Position numbers and translations under genes: made by a program. Below the pieces are notes generated by a model. The model made no database searches, was not told where the DNA came from, and was given only the letters and a program-made list of their open reading frames with translations. 64,000 nucleotides of DNA, taken from NCBI RefSeq assembly GCF_020905295.1, contig NZ_JAJJMM010000001.1:6262001-6326000 (forward strand), written 5' to 3'. Position 1 is the first letter of the stretch. Each line of letters begins with the position of its first letter. The stretch is from Flavobacterium piscisymbiosum (GTDB lineage: Bacteria; Bacteroidota; Bacteroidia; Flavobacteriales; Flavobacteriaceae). Shown here in pieces: positions 16,038 through 23,472 of the stretch.

Positions 16038-17219
16038 ATGAATTTTAACGTTAACGAAAAAGGATATTACGGAGAATTTGGAGGAGCTTATATTCCTGAA
16101 ATGCTGTATCCTAATGTAGAAGAATTACGCCAGAATTACTTAAAAATTACCAGCGAACCAGATTTTAAAGCAGAATTTGATCAATTGCTAAAAGATTACG
16201 TAGGACGCCCTAGTCCGCTTTACTTTGCCAAGCGTTTATCTGAAAAATACAATACTAAAGTTTATCTTAAAAGAGAAGATTTAAATCATACCGGAGCACA
16301 TAAAGTAAATAATACCATTGGGCAAATTTTGGTGGCAAAACGTTTAGGAAAAAAACGTATTATTGCCGAAACCGGAGCGGGTCAACACGGTGTTGCAACA
16401 GCAACAGTTTGCGCATTAATGGGATTGCAATGTATCGTTTATATGGGCGAAATCGACATTGCGCGCCAGGCTCCAAACGTAGCCCGTATGAAAATGTTAG
16501 GCGCTGAGGTTCGTCCTGCTCTTTCGGGTTCAAGAACTTTAAAAGATGCTACAAACGAAGCGATTCGCGACTGGATTAACAATCCGGTTGACACGCATTA
16601 TATTATCGGATCTGCTATTGGACCACATCCATATCCGGATATGGTGACACGTTTTCAAAGTGTGATTTCCGAAGAAATAAAATGGCAGTTAAAAGAAAAA
16701 GAAGGACGCGAAAATCCTGATTATGTTGTCGCTTGTATTGGTGGCGGAAGTAATGCTGCCGGAACATATTATCACTTTTTACATGAGCCGGAAGTTGGCA
16801 TTATTGCCGTTGAAGCTGCCGGAAAAGGAGTTGATAGCGGTCATAGCGCAGCAACAAGTAAATTAGGAAAAGTGGGCGTGATTCACGGCTGTAAAACCCT
16901 TTTGATGCAAACCCCAGACGGACAAATTACGGAGCCGTATTCGATTTCTGCAGGTTTAGATTATCCAGGAGTTGGCCCAATGCACGCGCATTTGGCACAA
17001 ACCGGACGCGGAGAATTTTTCTCTGTTACCGATGATGATGCTATGAATGCAGGTTTACAATTAACAAAATTAGAAGGAATAATTCCGGCGATTGAGAGTG
17101 CGCATGCTTTTGCCGTTTTAGATCAAAAGAAATTTAAACCTACGGATATTGTAGTCATCAGTCTTTCTGGCCGTGGCGATAAAGATTTAGACAATTATAT
17201 CGATTATTTTAAGTTGTAA
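16038..17219 (+). CDS. trpB: tryptophan synthase beta subunit
   Basis: TrpB condenses indole with serine using PLP. The 393-residue protein has the PLP lysine at residue 89 in HTGAHKVNNTIGQ, the catalytic-site glutamate in ETGAGQHGVATA, and the phosphate-binding GGGSNAAG. Length and motifs fit the TrpB1 class that pairs with TrpA. The partner gene trpA is not adjacent: two unrelated genes and about 0.25 kb of repeats lie between. Confidence 0.96.
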   Translation: MNFNVNEKGYYGEFGGAYIPEMLYPNVEELRQNYLKITSEPDFKAEFDQLLKDYVGRPSPLYFAKRLSEKYNTKVYLKREDLNHTGAHKVNNTIGQILVAKRLGKKRIIAETGAGQHGVATATVCALMGLQCIVYMGEIDIARQAPNVARMKMLGAEVRPALSGSRTLKDATNEAIRDWINNPVDTHYIIGSAIGPHPYPDMVTRFQSVISEEIKWQLKEKEGRENPDYVVACIGGGSNAAGTYYHFLHEPEVGIIAVEAAGKGVDSGHSAATSKLGKVGVIHGCKTLLMQTPDGQITEPYSISAGLDYPGVGPMHAHLAQTGRGEFFSVTDDDAMNAGLQLTKLEGIIPAIESAHAFAVLDQKKFKPTDIVVISLSGRGDKDLDNYIDYFKL

Positions 17220-17233
17220 TATAAGATTAATTT

Positions 17234-17340
17234 GGGCGTTTCCTCCGGCCGGGCTATCCGCTAAATTCCCGATTAACAAAAACTACGGCTAAAAAGCCTT
17301 GTTTTTCTAAATCGGGAGATACCGCTCCTATCCCTAACGC
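17234..17340. repeat. dispersed palindromic element, GGGATAGGA type, copy 2
   Basis: This is the reverse-orientation relative of the element at 5785-5887. The complement strand reads GCGTTAGGGATAGGAGCGG and later GGATAGCCCG. The ends form a short inverted repeat (GCGTT at 17236, AACGC at 17336). An inner hairpin pairs TCCCGATT with AATCGGGA around a GGCT/AGCC stem. It lies between trpB and the AIG2-like gene. Confidence 0.55.
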
Positions 17341-17370
17341 AAAAAACAATAAACGAGAAAAATAGTAATT

Positions 17371-17691
17371 ATGACAAAGTTATTCTCATACGGAACATTA
17401 AGATCGAAACAAATTCAGATGCAGCTTTTTAATAAAGTATTAAATGGCACTAAAGATCAGCTTTTGGGTCACAAGCTAAAAAGTCTTCAAATAGAAGAAG
17501 AATTTGGAATGGCAGATTATGTCGTGGCCGTACCAACAGAAGATGCTTCAGATCCCATACACGGCGTGGCTTTTAATATTTCGGCTTCGGATTTAGCTAA
17601 AGTAGATATATTCGAATCTAATGCTTACAAAAGAGTTCAGGTCACGTTGAAGTCCGGAACAGCTGCCTGGGTTTATATAGAAAATAAATAA
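17371..17691 (+). CDS. gamma-glutamylcyclotransferase-like (AIG2) protein
   Basis: At 106 residues this is a minimal AIG2/GGCT-like fold. It starts with the family motif LFSYGTLRSKQIQMQLF, followed by LGHKLKSLQI and a late VDIFESNAYKRVQVTLKSG. The YGTLR loop binds the substrate in gamma-glutamylamine cyclotransferases. The exact reaction cannot be assigned. It lies within the trp operon, 8 bp before the nitrilase-like gene, so these two probably act or travel together. Confidence 0.8.
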   Translation: MTKLFSYGTLRSKQIQMQLFNKVLNGTKDQLLGHKLKSLQIEEEFGMADYVVAVPTEDASDPIHGVAFNISASDLAKVDIFESNAYKRVQVTLKSGTAAWVYIENK

Positions 17692-17699
17692 AATTCGAT

Positions 17700-18437
17700 A
17701 TGATTTTAGCAGCAGCACAAACAAAACCAATAAGAGGAGATATTGACGCTAATTTATTAGATCATTATCGTCTTATCGATTTGGCTGCGGAAAACGGAGC
17801 ACAATTAATCGCATTTCCTGAATTATCAATTACAGGTTATGAAAGAGAACATGCTCAAAAACTGGCTTTCAAAAAAGACGATTCCCGATTGGATCATTTA
17901 AAAAAACAGGCTGTTGAAAATAATATTATTATTGTTGCAGGCGCGCCAATTCAGGTAGAATCTCAATTATTTATAGGAGAATTTGTTATTTCTCCGGATA
18001 ATTCGGTTGCGGTTTATACGAAACAGTTTTTGCATGAAGGCGAAGAGGAGTTTTTCTCTCCTTCTTTCGGTTATAATCCGATGATTACAATTGAGAATCA
18101 AAAGATTTCGTTTGCCATTTGTGCTGATATTGATAATCCGCTGCATCCTGAAAATGCTTGTAAAAGAGCAACTAATATTTATATCGCCAGTATTTTCTTT
18201 ACACCAAACGGGATTCCGAATGCGTATCGCGATTTACAGCATTACGCTCAAAAACATAAAATGAATATTTTGATGGCTAATTTTAGTGGAGAATCCTGGG
18301 GTTATTCTTCTGGCGGAAAAAGTGCTTTTTGGAATAATAAAGGAGAATTGATTGGGCAAATGAATGATTCAGATTCAGGATTATTATTGGTAGAAAATCA
18401 AAATGATAACTGGACGAGCAAAGTTGTGAAGATTTAA
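17700..18437 (+). CDS. carbon-nitrogen hydrolase (nitrilase superfamily)
   Basis: This 245-residue cytoplasmic amidase-like enzyme has the complete Glu-Lys-Cys triad: Glu41 in AFPELSITGYERE, Lys108 in VYTKQFLHEGEEEFF, and Cys141 in FAICADIDNPLHPE. Substrate is unknown; the superfamily hydrolyses amides, nitriles or N-carbamyl compounds. It follows an AIG2-like gene by 8 bp and precedes trpA. A paralogue of nearly equal size and identical triad spacing is encoded at 38033-38761. Confidence 0.87.
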   Translation: MILAAAQTKPIRGDIDANLLDHYRLIDLAAENGAQLIAFPELSITGYEREHAQKLAFKKDDSRLDHLKKQAVENNIIIVAGAPIQVESQLFIGEFVISPDNSVAVYTKQFLHEGEEEFFSPSFGYNPMITIENQKISFAICADIDNPLHPENACKRATNIYIASIFFTPNGIPNAYRDLQHYAQKHKMNILMANFSGESWGYSSGGKSAFWNNKGELIGQMNDSDSGLLLVENQNDNWTSKVVKI

Positions 18438-18473
18438 AAAAAATAGAATGCCACAGATTAAAAAGTTTTTTGT

Positions 18474-18565
18474 TTCACGCAGATTTTGCAGATTTGAGCA
18501 GATTTAAATTTAATTAAAAAGATCTGCGCAAATCAGCTTAAATCTTTTTAAAATCTGCGTGAAAT
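18474..18565. repeat. long inverted repeat before trpA
   Basis: Perfect 15-bp outer arms TTTCACGCAGATTTT (18474-18488) and its complement (18551-18565) enclose a second inverted pair (GATTTGAGCAGAT against ATCTGCGCAAATC, one mismatch). The RNA would fold into a long hairpin. No T tract directly follows. Confidence 0.6.
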
Positions 18566-18641
18566 AAATTTTAAGCAGTAATCAGTAAAAGTTTTTTGTC
18601 CCTTTAACTATCGGGAGTGGCGAAAAAATAACTTAATAATA

Positions 18642-18668
18642 CCTAACAGGTTATGGAAACCTCTTAGG
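18642..18668. repeat. small hairpin upstream of trpA
   Basis: The arms CCTAACAGGTT (18642-18652) and AACCTCTTAGG (18658-18668) pair with one C-C mismatch around ATGGA. The hairpin ends 18 bp before the trpA ATG and could affect its translation or mRNA stability. Confidence 0.45.
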
Positions 18669-18686
18669 AGAAAAAACATAAACGAA

Positions 18687-19448
18687 ATGAACAGAATAAC
18701 TCAAAAATTACAAGAAGATAAAAAGATACTTTCTATTTATTTTTCAGCTGGATATCCTAATTTAAATGATACCGTTCAGATTATTCAGGATTTAGAAAAA
18801 AATGGCGTTGACTTAATCGAAATTGGTTTGCCTTTTAGTGATCCTTTGGCTGATGGACCAACGATTCAGGCGAGTTCTACAACCGCGCTTCATAACGGGA
18901 TGACGACTCAAATTCTTTTTGATCAGCTACAGCACATCCGCGAAAGCGTAAAAATTCCGTTGATTATTATGGGCTATTTTAATCCGATGTTACAATACGG
19001 AGTTGAGGCTTTTTGTAAAAAATGTGCCGAAATAGGTATTGATGGATTAATTATTCCTGATTTACCGGTGGATGTTTACGCAGATGAATACAAAGCGATT
19101 TTCGAAAAATATGGTTTAATTAATGTATTTCTGATTACGCCACAAACTTCTGACGAACGTATTCGTTTTATCGACAGCGTTTCAAACGGATTTATTTATA
19201 TGGTAAGTTCTGCAAGTGTAACAGGATCTCAATCAGGTTTTGGAAACGTACAGGAAGATTATTTCGAAAGAATTTCAAATATGAACCTTAAAAACCCACA
19301 AATTATTGGTTTCGGAATTTCGAATAAAGAAACTTTTAATCAGGCTACTAAATTTGCAAAAGGTGCAATTATTGGAAGCGCTTTTATAAAACATTTGAGT
19401 GAGAATGGTTCTGGTAAAATTGAGGAATTTGTTGGTGAGATTCGATAA
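18687..19448 (+). CDS. trpA: tryptophan synthase alpha subunit
   Basis: TrpA cleaves indole-3-glycerol phosphate and channels indole to TrpB. The 253 residues contain the catalytic Glu45 (LIEIGLPFSDP) and Asp56 (LADGPTIQ), then MGYFNPMLQYG, GLIIPDLPVD, FLITPQTSDERI and YMVSSASVTGSQSGF. It is the last gene of the operon. A 249-bp spacer with two hairpin elements separates it from the gene before, so its expression could be uncoupled. A 32-bp palindrome follows as terminator. Confidence 0.96.
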   Translation: MNRITQKLQEDKKILSIYFSAGYPNLNDTVQIIQDLEKNGVDLIEIGLPFSDPLADGPTIQASSTTALHNGMTTQILFDQLQHIRESVKIPLIIMGYFNPMLQYGVEAFCKKCAEIGIDGLIIPDLPVDVYADEYKAIFEKYGLINVFLITPQTSDERIRFIDSVSNGFIYMVSSASVTGSQSGFGNVQEDYFERISNMNLKNPQIIGFGISNKETFNQATKFAKGAIIGSAFIKHLSENGSGKIEEFVGEIR

Positions 19449-19493
19449 AAATCTATTTTTAATTTATAAAGAATACATCATTATTGTCACTAT

Positions 19494-19525
19494 AAACCCG
19501 ACAGGTTTTAAAACCTGTCGGGTTT
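19494..19525 (+). terminator. perfect palindrome ending the trp operon
   Basis: A perfect 32-bp palindrome (half-site AAACCCGACAGGTTTT, centre between 19509 and 19510) begins 45 bp after trpA and is followed by ACTTTTAG. The stem is strong but the U tract is poor. It may serve as the operon terminator in both directions. The arm CCCGACA/TGTCGGG repeats that of the terminator at 5735-5767. Confidence 0.6.
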
Positions 19526-19681
19526 ACTTTTAGAAACGGAGTTACTATGTGATTTCTCCTCCATCGAAATAACAATATTGAGTCAATACAAGCCTAAAAT
19601 AATATTAGAAGTAATATACTTCAGCCTTTTTATTTATATAAAACTCTAAAAGTTAACTATATTCTAAAAGTTAAAAACACA

Positions 19682-19730
19682 TTGTAAATAGCAGCCAATT
19701 AATAACGTTTACAATTATTTTGTACATTTG
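19682..19730 (+). promoter_or_regulatory. promoter and possible operator of the toxin-antitoxin pair
   Basis: TACATTTG (19723-19730) is a -7 element 16 bp before the antitoxin ATG. The inverted repeat TTGTAAA / TTTACAA (19682-19688 and 19708-19714) lies just upstream, where an autoregulating antitoxin or antitoxin-toxin complex would bind. The operator is inference. Confidence 0.5.
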
Positions 19731-19746
19731 AATAAAATCAATTATC

Positions 19747-19989
19747 ATGGATTTAGAAGCCCGCAAAATATCTTTCGTTCAGGAATTTCTAAGACTTCAA
19801 AGCGAAGAAATAGTTATTCATCTCGAAAACTTACTTCATAAACAAAAAGTTGAACTTTTAGATCAGGAAATGAAATCAATGAATATTGAACAATTTAATA
19901 AAGAAATTGATCAATCTTTAGATGACGCCAAAAATGCAAGAATTATATCTGCAAAAGATTTAAAATCTAAAATTCAAAAATGGGGTTAA
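19747..19989 (+). CDS. antitoxin of a RelE/ParE-type toxin-antitoxin pair
   Basis: This small 80-residue, mostly helical protein (MDLEARKISFVQEFLRLQSEE, then NKEIDQSLDDAKNARIISAK) overlaps the following RelE-like gene by 10 bp. The C-terminal stretch DLKSKIQKWG resembles the part of RelB-type antitoxins that wraps the toxin. It has no clear DNA-binding domain of a named family. Assignment rests on size, order, overlap and partner. Confidence 0.7.
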   Translation: MDLEARKISFVQEFLRLQSEEIVIHLENLLHKQKVELLDQEMKSMNIEQFNKEIDQSLDDAKNARIISAKDLKSKIQKWG

Positions 19990-20297
19990 CTGTCTATTGG
20001 ACTCAATTTGCAGAAAATAAACTTGAAGACATTTTTGAGTATTACAAATTTAAAGCCGGAAGCAGATTTGCTCAAACTCTTGTAAATGGTATAATTGACG
20101 TATCCCTATCTTTAGAAATAAACGCTTATGGCGGACAAAAAGAAGAACTTTTATCTGAAAGAATAGAAGATTTTAGATATTTAGTTTTTAAAAATTACAA
20201 AATTATTTATTGGATTGATGAAGTAAAACACATAGTATTTATCTCTAATATCTTTGACACAAGGCAAAATCCTCAGTTGCTTTCACTAGGAAAATAA
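19980..20297 (+). CDS. RelE/ParE-family toxin
   Basis: The 105-residue RelE/ParE fold shows VYWTQFAENKLEDIFEYY at the N-terminus, then RIEDFRYLVFKNYKIIYWID and the last strand HIVFISNIFDTRQNP. These are the alpha-alpha-beta4 landmarks of the family. Members either cleave mRNA at the ribosome or inhibit gyrase; the sequence alone does not decide between them. It is co-translated with the upstream antitoxin (10-bp overlap) and sits alone between the trp and efflux operons. Confidence 0.8.
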   Translation: MGLTVYWTQFAENKLEDIFEYYKFKAGSRFAQTLVNGIIDVSLSLEINAYGGQKEELLSERIEDFRYLVFKNYKIIYWIDEVKHIVFISNIFDTRQNPQLLSLGK

Positions 20298-20378
20298 GTA
20301 GTTCGCATATAATCTTTAAGCAAAAAAAAGACATAAAACCACTACAAGGTTTTCTGTTAATATTATGTTAAAATAAAA

Positions 20379-20416
20379 TTAAACGACTGTTTAATTTAAA
20401 CGCTTGTTTAATTTTG
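20379..20416 (+). promoter_or_regulatory. efflux-operon promoter with duplicated TetR operator
   Basis: Two near-palindromes of form TTAAACGNNTGTTTAA lie at 20379-20394 and 20396-20411. The second overlaps the -7 element TAATTTTG (20409-20416). Each copy differs from perfect symmetry by one base per half. The site is 27 bp upstream of the TetR ATG, so the repressor probably controls its own operon here. Confidence 0.7.
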
Positions 20417-20437
20417 TACCCGATTAGAAACAATACC

Positions 20438-21067
20438 ATGTCAAACTTCGAATTAAACGATAAAAAAATTCAAATTCTTGAGGTTGCTGAAAAGCTATTC
20501 TCTGAAAAAGGATTCGAAGGAACTTCTATACGAGACATCTCAAAACATGCAAAAATAAATATTGCAATGGTTTCGTATTATTTTGGTTCTAAAGAAAGAC
20601 TGCTTGAAGCGTTAATTATCTACAAAACTTCTGATTTAAAATTACAACTCGAAAATTTATTACAGGAAAATCTCGAACCTATTGAAAAAGTCAATAAATT
20701 AATCGAAATTTACATTAACAGAATAAGTTGTAACAAGGGGATTTTCAGAGTGTTGCATTTTGAAATCAACGCAAAAAAAAGAGAGAAAAGTTTTATTGCT
20801 TTTACAGAATTAAAAAAAGGAAATCTAAAATCTGTTGAGAGTATTATTGCTCAGGGTCAGGCCAAAGGAGTTTTCAGGAAAGATGTTATCATTCCGCTTA
20901 TTACGCCTACCATTATTGGAACCTTTTTTCACTTTCATATGAACAAACCTTTCTTCGAAGATTTACTGAATTTAAAAACAGAAGCAATGTATAATGATTA
21001 CATTAAAACCAGTCTTACAAAGCACATTCAACAAACTATAAAAGCTCTACTTGTTTATGAAAATTAA
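20438..21067 (+). CDS. TetR/AcrR-family repressor of the efflux operon
   Basis: An in-frame TTG at 20414 lies inside the promoter, so the ATG at 20438 (MSNFELNDKK, 209 residues) is preferred. The TetR helix-turn-helix is clear: ILEVAEKLFSEKGFEGTSIR, then INIAMVSYYFGSKERLLEAL. The C-terminal ligand domain has no recognisable specificity. Its last 11 bp overlap the start of the TolC gene, so regulator and pump are one operon. Two operator-like palindromes precede it. Confidence 0.88.
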   Translation: MSNFELNDKKIQILEVAEKLFSEKGFEGTSIRDISKHAKINIAMVSYYFGSKERLLEALIIYKTSDLKLQLENLLQENLEPIEKVNKLIEIYINRISCNKGIFRVLHFEINAKKREKSFIAFTELKKGNLKSVESIIAQGQAKGVFRKDVIIPLITPTIIGTFFHFHMNKPFFEDLLNLKTEAMYNDYIKTSLTKHIQQTIKALLVYEN

Positions 21068-22376
21068 TCAATTAATGCTCTTTGGTATTTTCTTTATCGG
21101 AATTTCATCAATAGAAGCACAAGAAAAAACAAGTTTAACCTTAGACGAAGCCGTGAAGTTGGCTTGGGAAAAAAGTAACGAAGTTACTCTTGCCAGTACT
21201 AAGGTAAACACAAAAAAGTACGAATTACAAGAAGTTAAAAACAATCAGTATCCGGATATTAAAGTTTCGGGACAATACCAACGCCTTACAAAAGCGTCGA
21301 TTGATATGCCAAATCAGGGCGAAAATGCCTCTTTAGCATCGCCTGACAGAGCAATGATTGGAATGGCAAATCTAAGCTTACCTCTTTTTGCAGGATTTAA
21401 AATTCAAAATAGCATTAATGCATCTGATAATTTATATGAAGCTGAAAATGCAAATGCTGCCAAAACAAAAGAAGATGTTGCTTTAAGAGTTATTACTTAT
21501 TATACAGCTCTTTACAAAGCGCAAAAAACTTTGGATGTTTTAAATGAAAATCAAAAAAGCGCCAAACAGCGTGTGACTGATTTTATAGAATTAGAGAAAA
21601 ACGGAATCATCCCAAGAAATGATTTATTGAAGTCGCAATTACTAGTTTCAAAAACGCAATTATCTATTGATGAAGCTACTAACAACCTTAATAACATCAA
21701 CTTTTATCTGACTACTTTATTGAAGCTGGATCCGGGTACAAAACTTCAGGTTAATGAAGCTGATTTCTTTAATTTAAAAACTAATAATGCACCAACATCT
21801 GATGTTTTAGCATTGGAAAACAGAAAAGATTTAGAAGCTATTCGTTTTCAACAAAAAGCTTCTGAAGCCAATATTAAAGTGGCAAAAGCAGCTTACTATC
21901 CTACACTAGCATTACTTGGTGGTTATACTGCTTTGGATCTTAAAGATATTATTACTGTAAAATATGCTATGAATTTTGGTCTGGGTTTAACTTATGATAT
22001 CTCTGGAATTTACAAAAACAGCGCTCACGTAAGAGAAGCTGAAAGCAGAGCTTTGGAAGTTAAAAATACAGAAGCTGTAATGACAGATCGTATTAAAGTT
22101 GAAGTTCAAAAATCTATTGAAGATTATGACCTGGCTATTAATCAAAGTGTAGTTTATGACGAAGCGCTTCAACAGGCATCTGAAAATTACAGACTTGTAA
22201 AAGATAAGTTCGACAATGGTTTAGCTGATACCAATGATTTGGTTGAAGCCGATGTTGAACAATTAAGCGCTAAGATCAATACAGCTGTATCTAAGGCAAC
22301 AATTATTCAAAAATATTACGAATTACTTTCAGTATCAGGACAATTATCACAATCATTCAATCTTTCTAAAATATAA
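21057..22376 (+). CDS. TolC-family outer-membrane efflux protein
   Basis: The frame opens at 21051, but the ATG at 21057 gives a signal peptide MKINQLMLFGIFFIGISSIEAQ. The 439 residues show two TolC repeats with long coiled-coil helices: LTLDEAVKLAWEKSNEVTLA at the start of the first, and a second half ending YDEALQQASENYRLVKDKFD and GLADTNDLVEADVEQLSA. It forms the trimeric exit duct. It overlaps the TetR gene and precedes the EmrA-like gene by 12 bp, giving a full tripartite pump. Confidence 0.92.
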   Translation: MKINQLMLFGIFFIGISSIEAQEKTSLTLDEAVKLAWEKSNEVTLASTKVNTKKYELQEVKNNQYPDIKVSGQYQRLTKASIDMPNQGENASLASPDRAMIGMANLSLPLFAGFKIQNSINASDNLYEAENANAAKTKEDVALRVITYYTALYKAQKTLDVLNENQKSAKQRVTDFIELEKNGIIPRNDLLKSQLLVSKTQLSIDEATNNLNNINFYLTTLLKLDPGTKLQVNEADFFNLKTNNAPTSDVLALENRKDLEAIRFQQKASEANIKVAKAAYYPTLALLGGYTALDLKDIITVKYAMNFGLGLTYDISGIYKNSAHVREAESRALEVKNTEAVMTDRIKVEVQKSIEDYDLAINQSVVYDEALQQASENYRLVKDKFDNGLADTNDLVEADVEQLSAKINTAVSKATIIQKYYELLSVSGQLSQSFNLSKI

Positions 22377-22388
22377 TCGATAGCTCTC

Positions 22389-23468
22389 ATGGAAAAGAAA
22401 AAAACAAATACTAAATTCATCATTATACTAACCGTGTTGGTTTTAGTGGGCGGAACTTACGGAATAACAAAATACATGCACTCCTTAGCCCACGAAGAAA
22501 CTGATGATGCTCAGATCGAGAAAAAAATGAATCCAATTATTCCCAGAGTATCTGGATATATTAGCAAAGTGTATGTAAAAGATAATGATTTTGTAAAAAA
22601 AGGAGATACTTTATTTACTATTGATAAAAGAGATTACCAATTAAAAATCGATGAAGCAAATGCTGCACTGTTAGGTGCTGAAGGTCAATACGAAGCTGCA
22701 AAAGCAGATATTGGAAGTGCTAATGCAAATATTTCAGTTTCTGATGCTCAAATGAGATCTGCAACTGGTTCTATCGAAAGTGCTAAAATTAGATTGAGAC
22801 AAATTACTAACGATTATAACCGTTACAATAATTTATACAAAACGCACACGATTACAAAACAACAATATGAGCAAGCGTTATCTGCAAAAGATGAAGCTGA
22901 AAATCAAGTTCGTGTTTTAGAGCAACAACAAAGAGCAAGTTCTTACCAAAAATCAGTAATTCAGTCAAAATCTAAAGTTTCTGATAAACAAACTGAAGTT
23001 GCTGCTGCAAATATCAAAAGAGCTAAAACGATGTTGGATGTTGCTCATTTGAACCTAACGTATACTGTTGTAACTGCAGCAATCGACGGTCAGGTTTCTA
23101 AAGTAGATATTCAGCCAGGACAATTGGTTCAGCCAGGACAATCTTTATTTTATATCATCAATAATAATGAAGCTTGGGTTGTAGCAAACTTTAAAGAAAC
23201 ACAATTGAATAAAATGGTTGTGGGACAAAAAGTAAGCTTAAAAGTAGATGCTTATCCTAACTACGAATTCAAAGGTACCTTAACTTCATTTTCTCCTGCA
23301 ACAGGATCACGTTTTTCATTATTACCTCCTGATAACGCAACAGGTAACTTCGTAAAAACAATTCAGAGATTACCGGTAAAAATTAGTTTAGACGAATCAA
23401 ACGATCCTGAAAAAGTAAAATTACTAAGACCGGGAATGAATGTTGACGTTGACGTACATTTAAAATAA
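22389..23468 (+). CDS. EmrA/HlyD-type membrane fusion protein
   Basis: This 359-residue periplasmic adaptor has one N-terminal membrane helix (FIIILTVLVLVGGTYGITKY), then TDDAQIEKKMNPIIPRVSG and a lipoyl half-motif (YVKDNDFVKKGDTLFTID). A long coiled-coil hairpin follows, and the second lipoyl half LTYTVVTAAIDGQVSKVDIQ with GQLVQPGQSLFYI. It links the MFS pump in the inner membrane to the TolC protein. The next gene starts 4 bp downstream. Confidence 0.92.
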   Translation: MEKKKTNTKFIIILTVLVLVGGTYGITKYMHSLAHEETDDAQIEKKMNPIIPRVSGYISKVYVKDNDFVKKGDTLFTIDKRDYQLKIDEANAALLGAEGQYEAAKADIGSANANISVSDAQMRSATGSIESAKIRLRQITNDYNRYNNLYKTHTITKQQYEQALSAKDEAENQVRVLEQQQRASSYQKSVIQSKSKVSDKQTEVAAANIKRAKTMLDVAHLNLTYTVVTAAIDGQVSKVDIQPGQLVQPGQSLFYIINNNEAWVVANFKETQLNKMVVGQKVSLKVDAYPNYEFKGTLTSFSPATGSRFSLLPPDNATGNFVKTIQRLPVKISLDESNDPEKVKLLRPGMNVDVDVHLK

Positions 23469-23472
23469 TATA

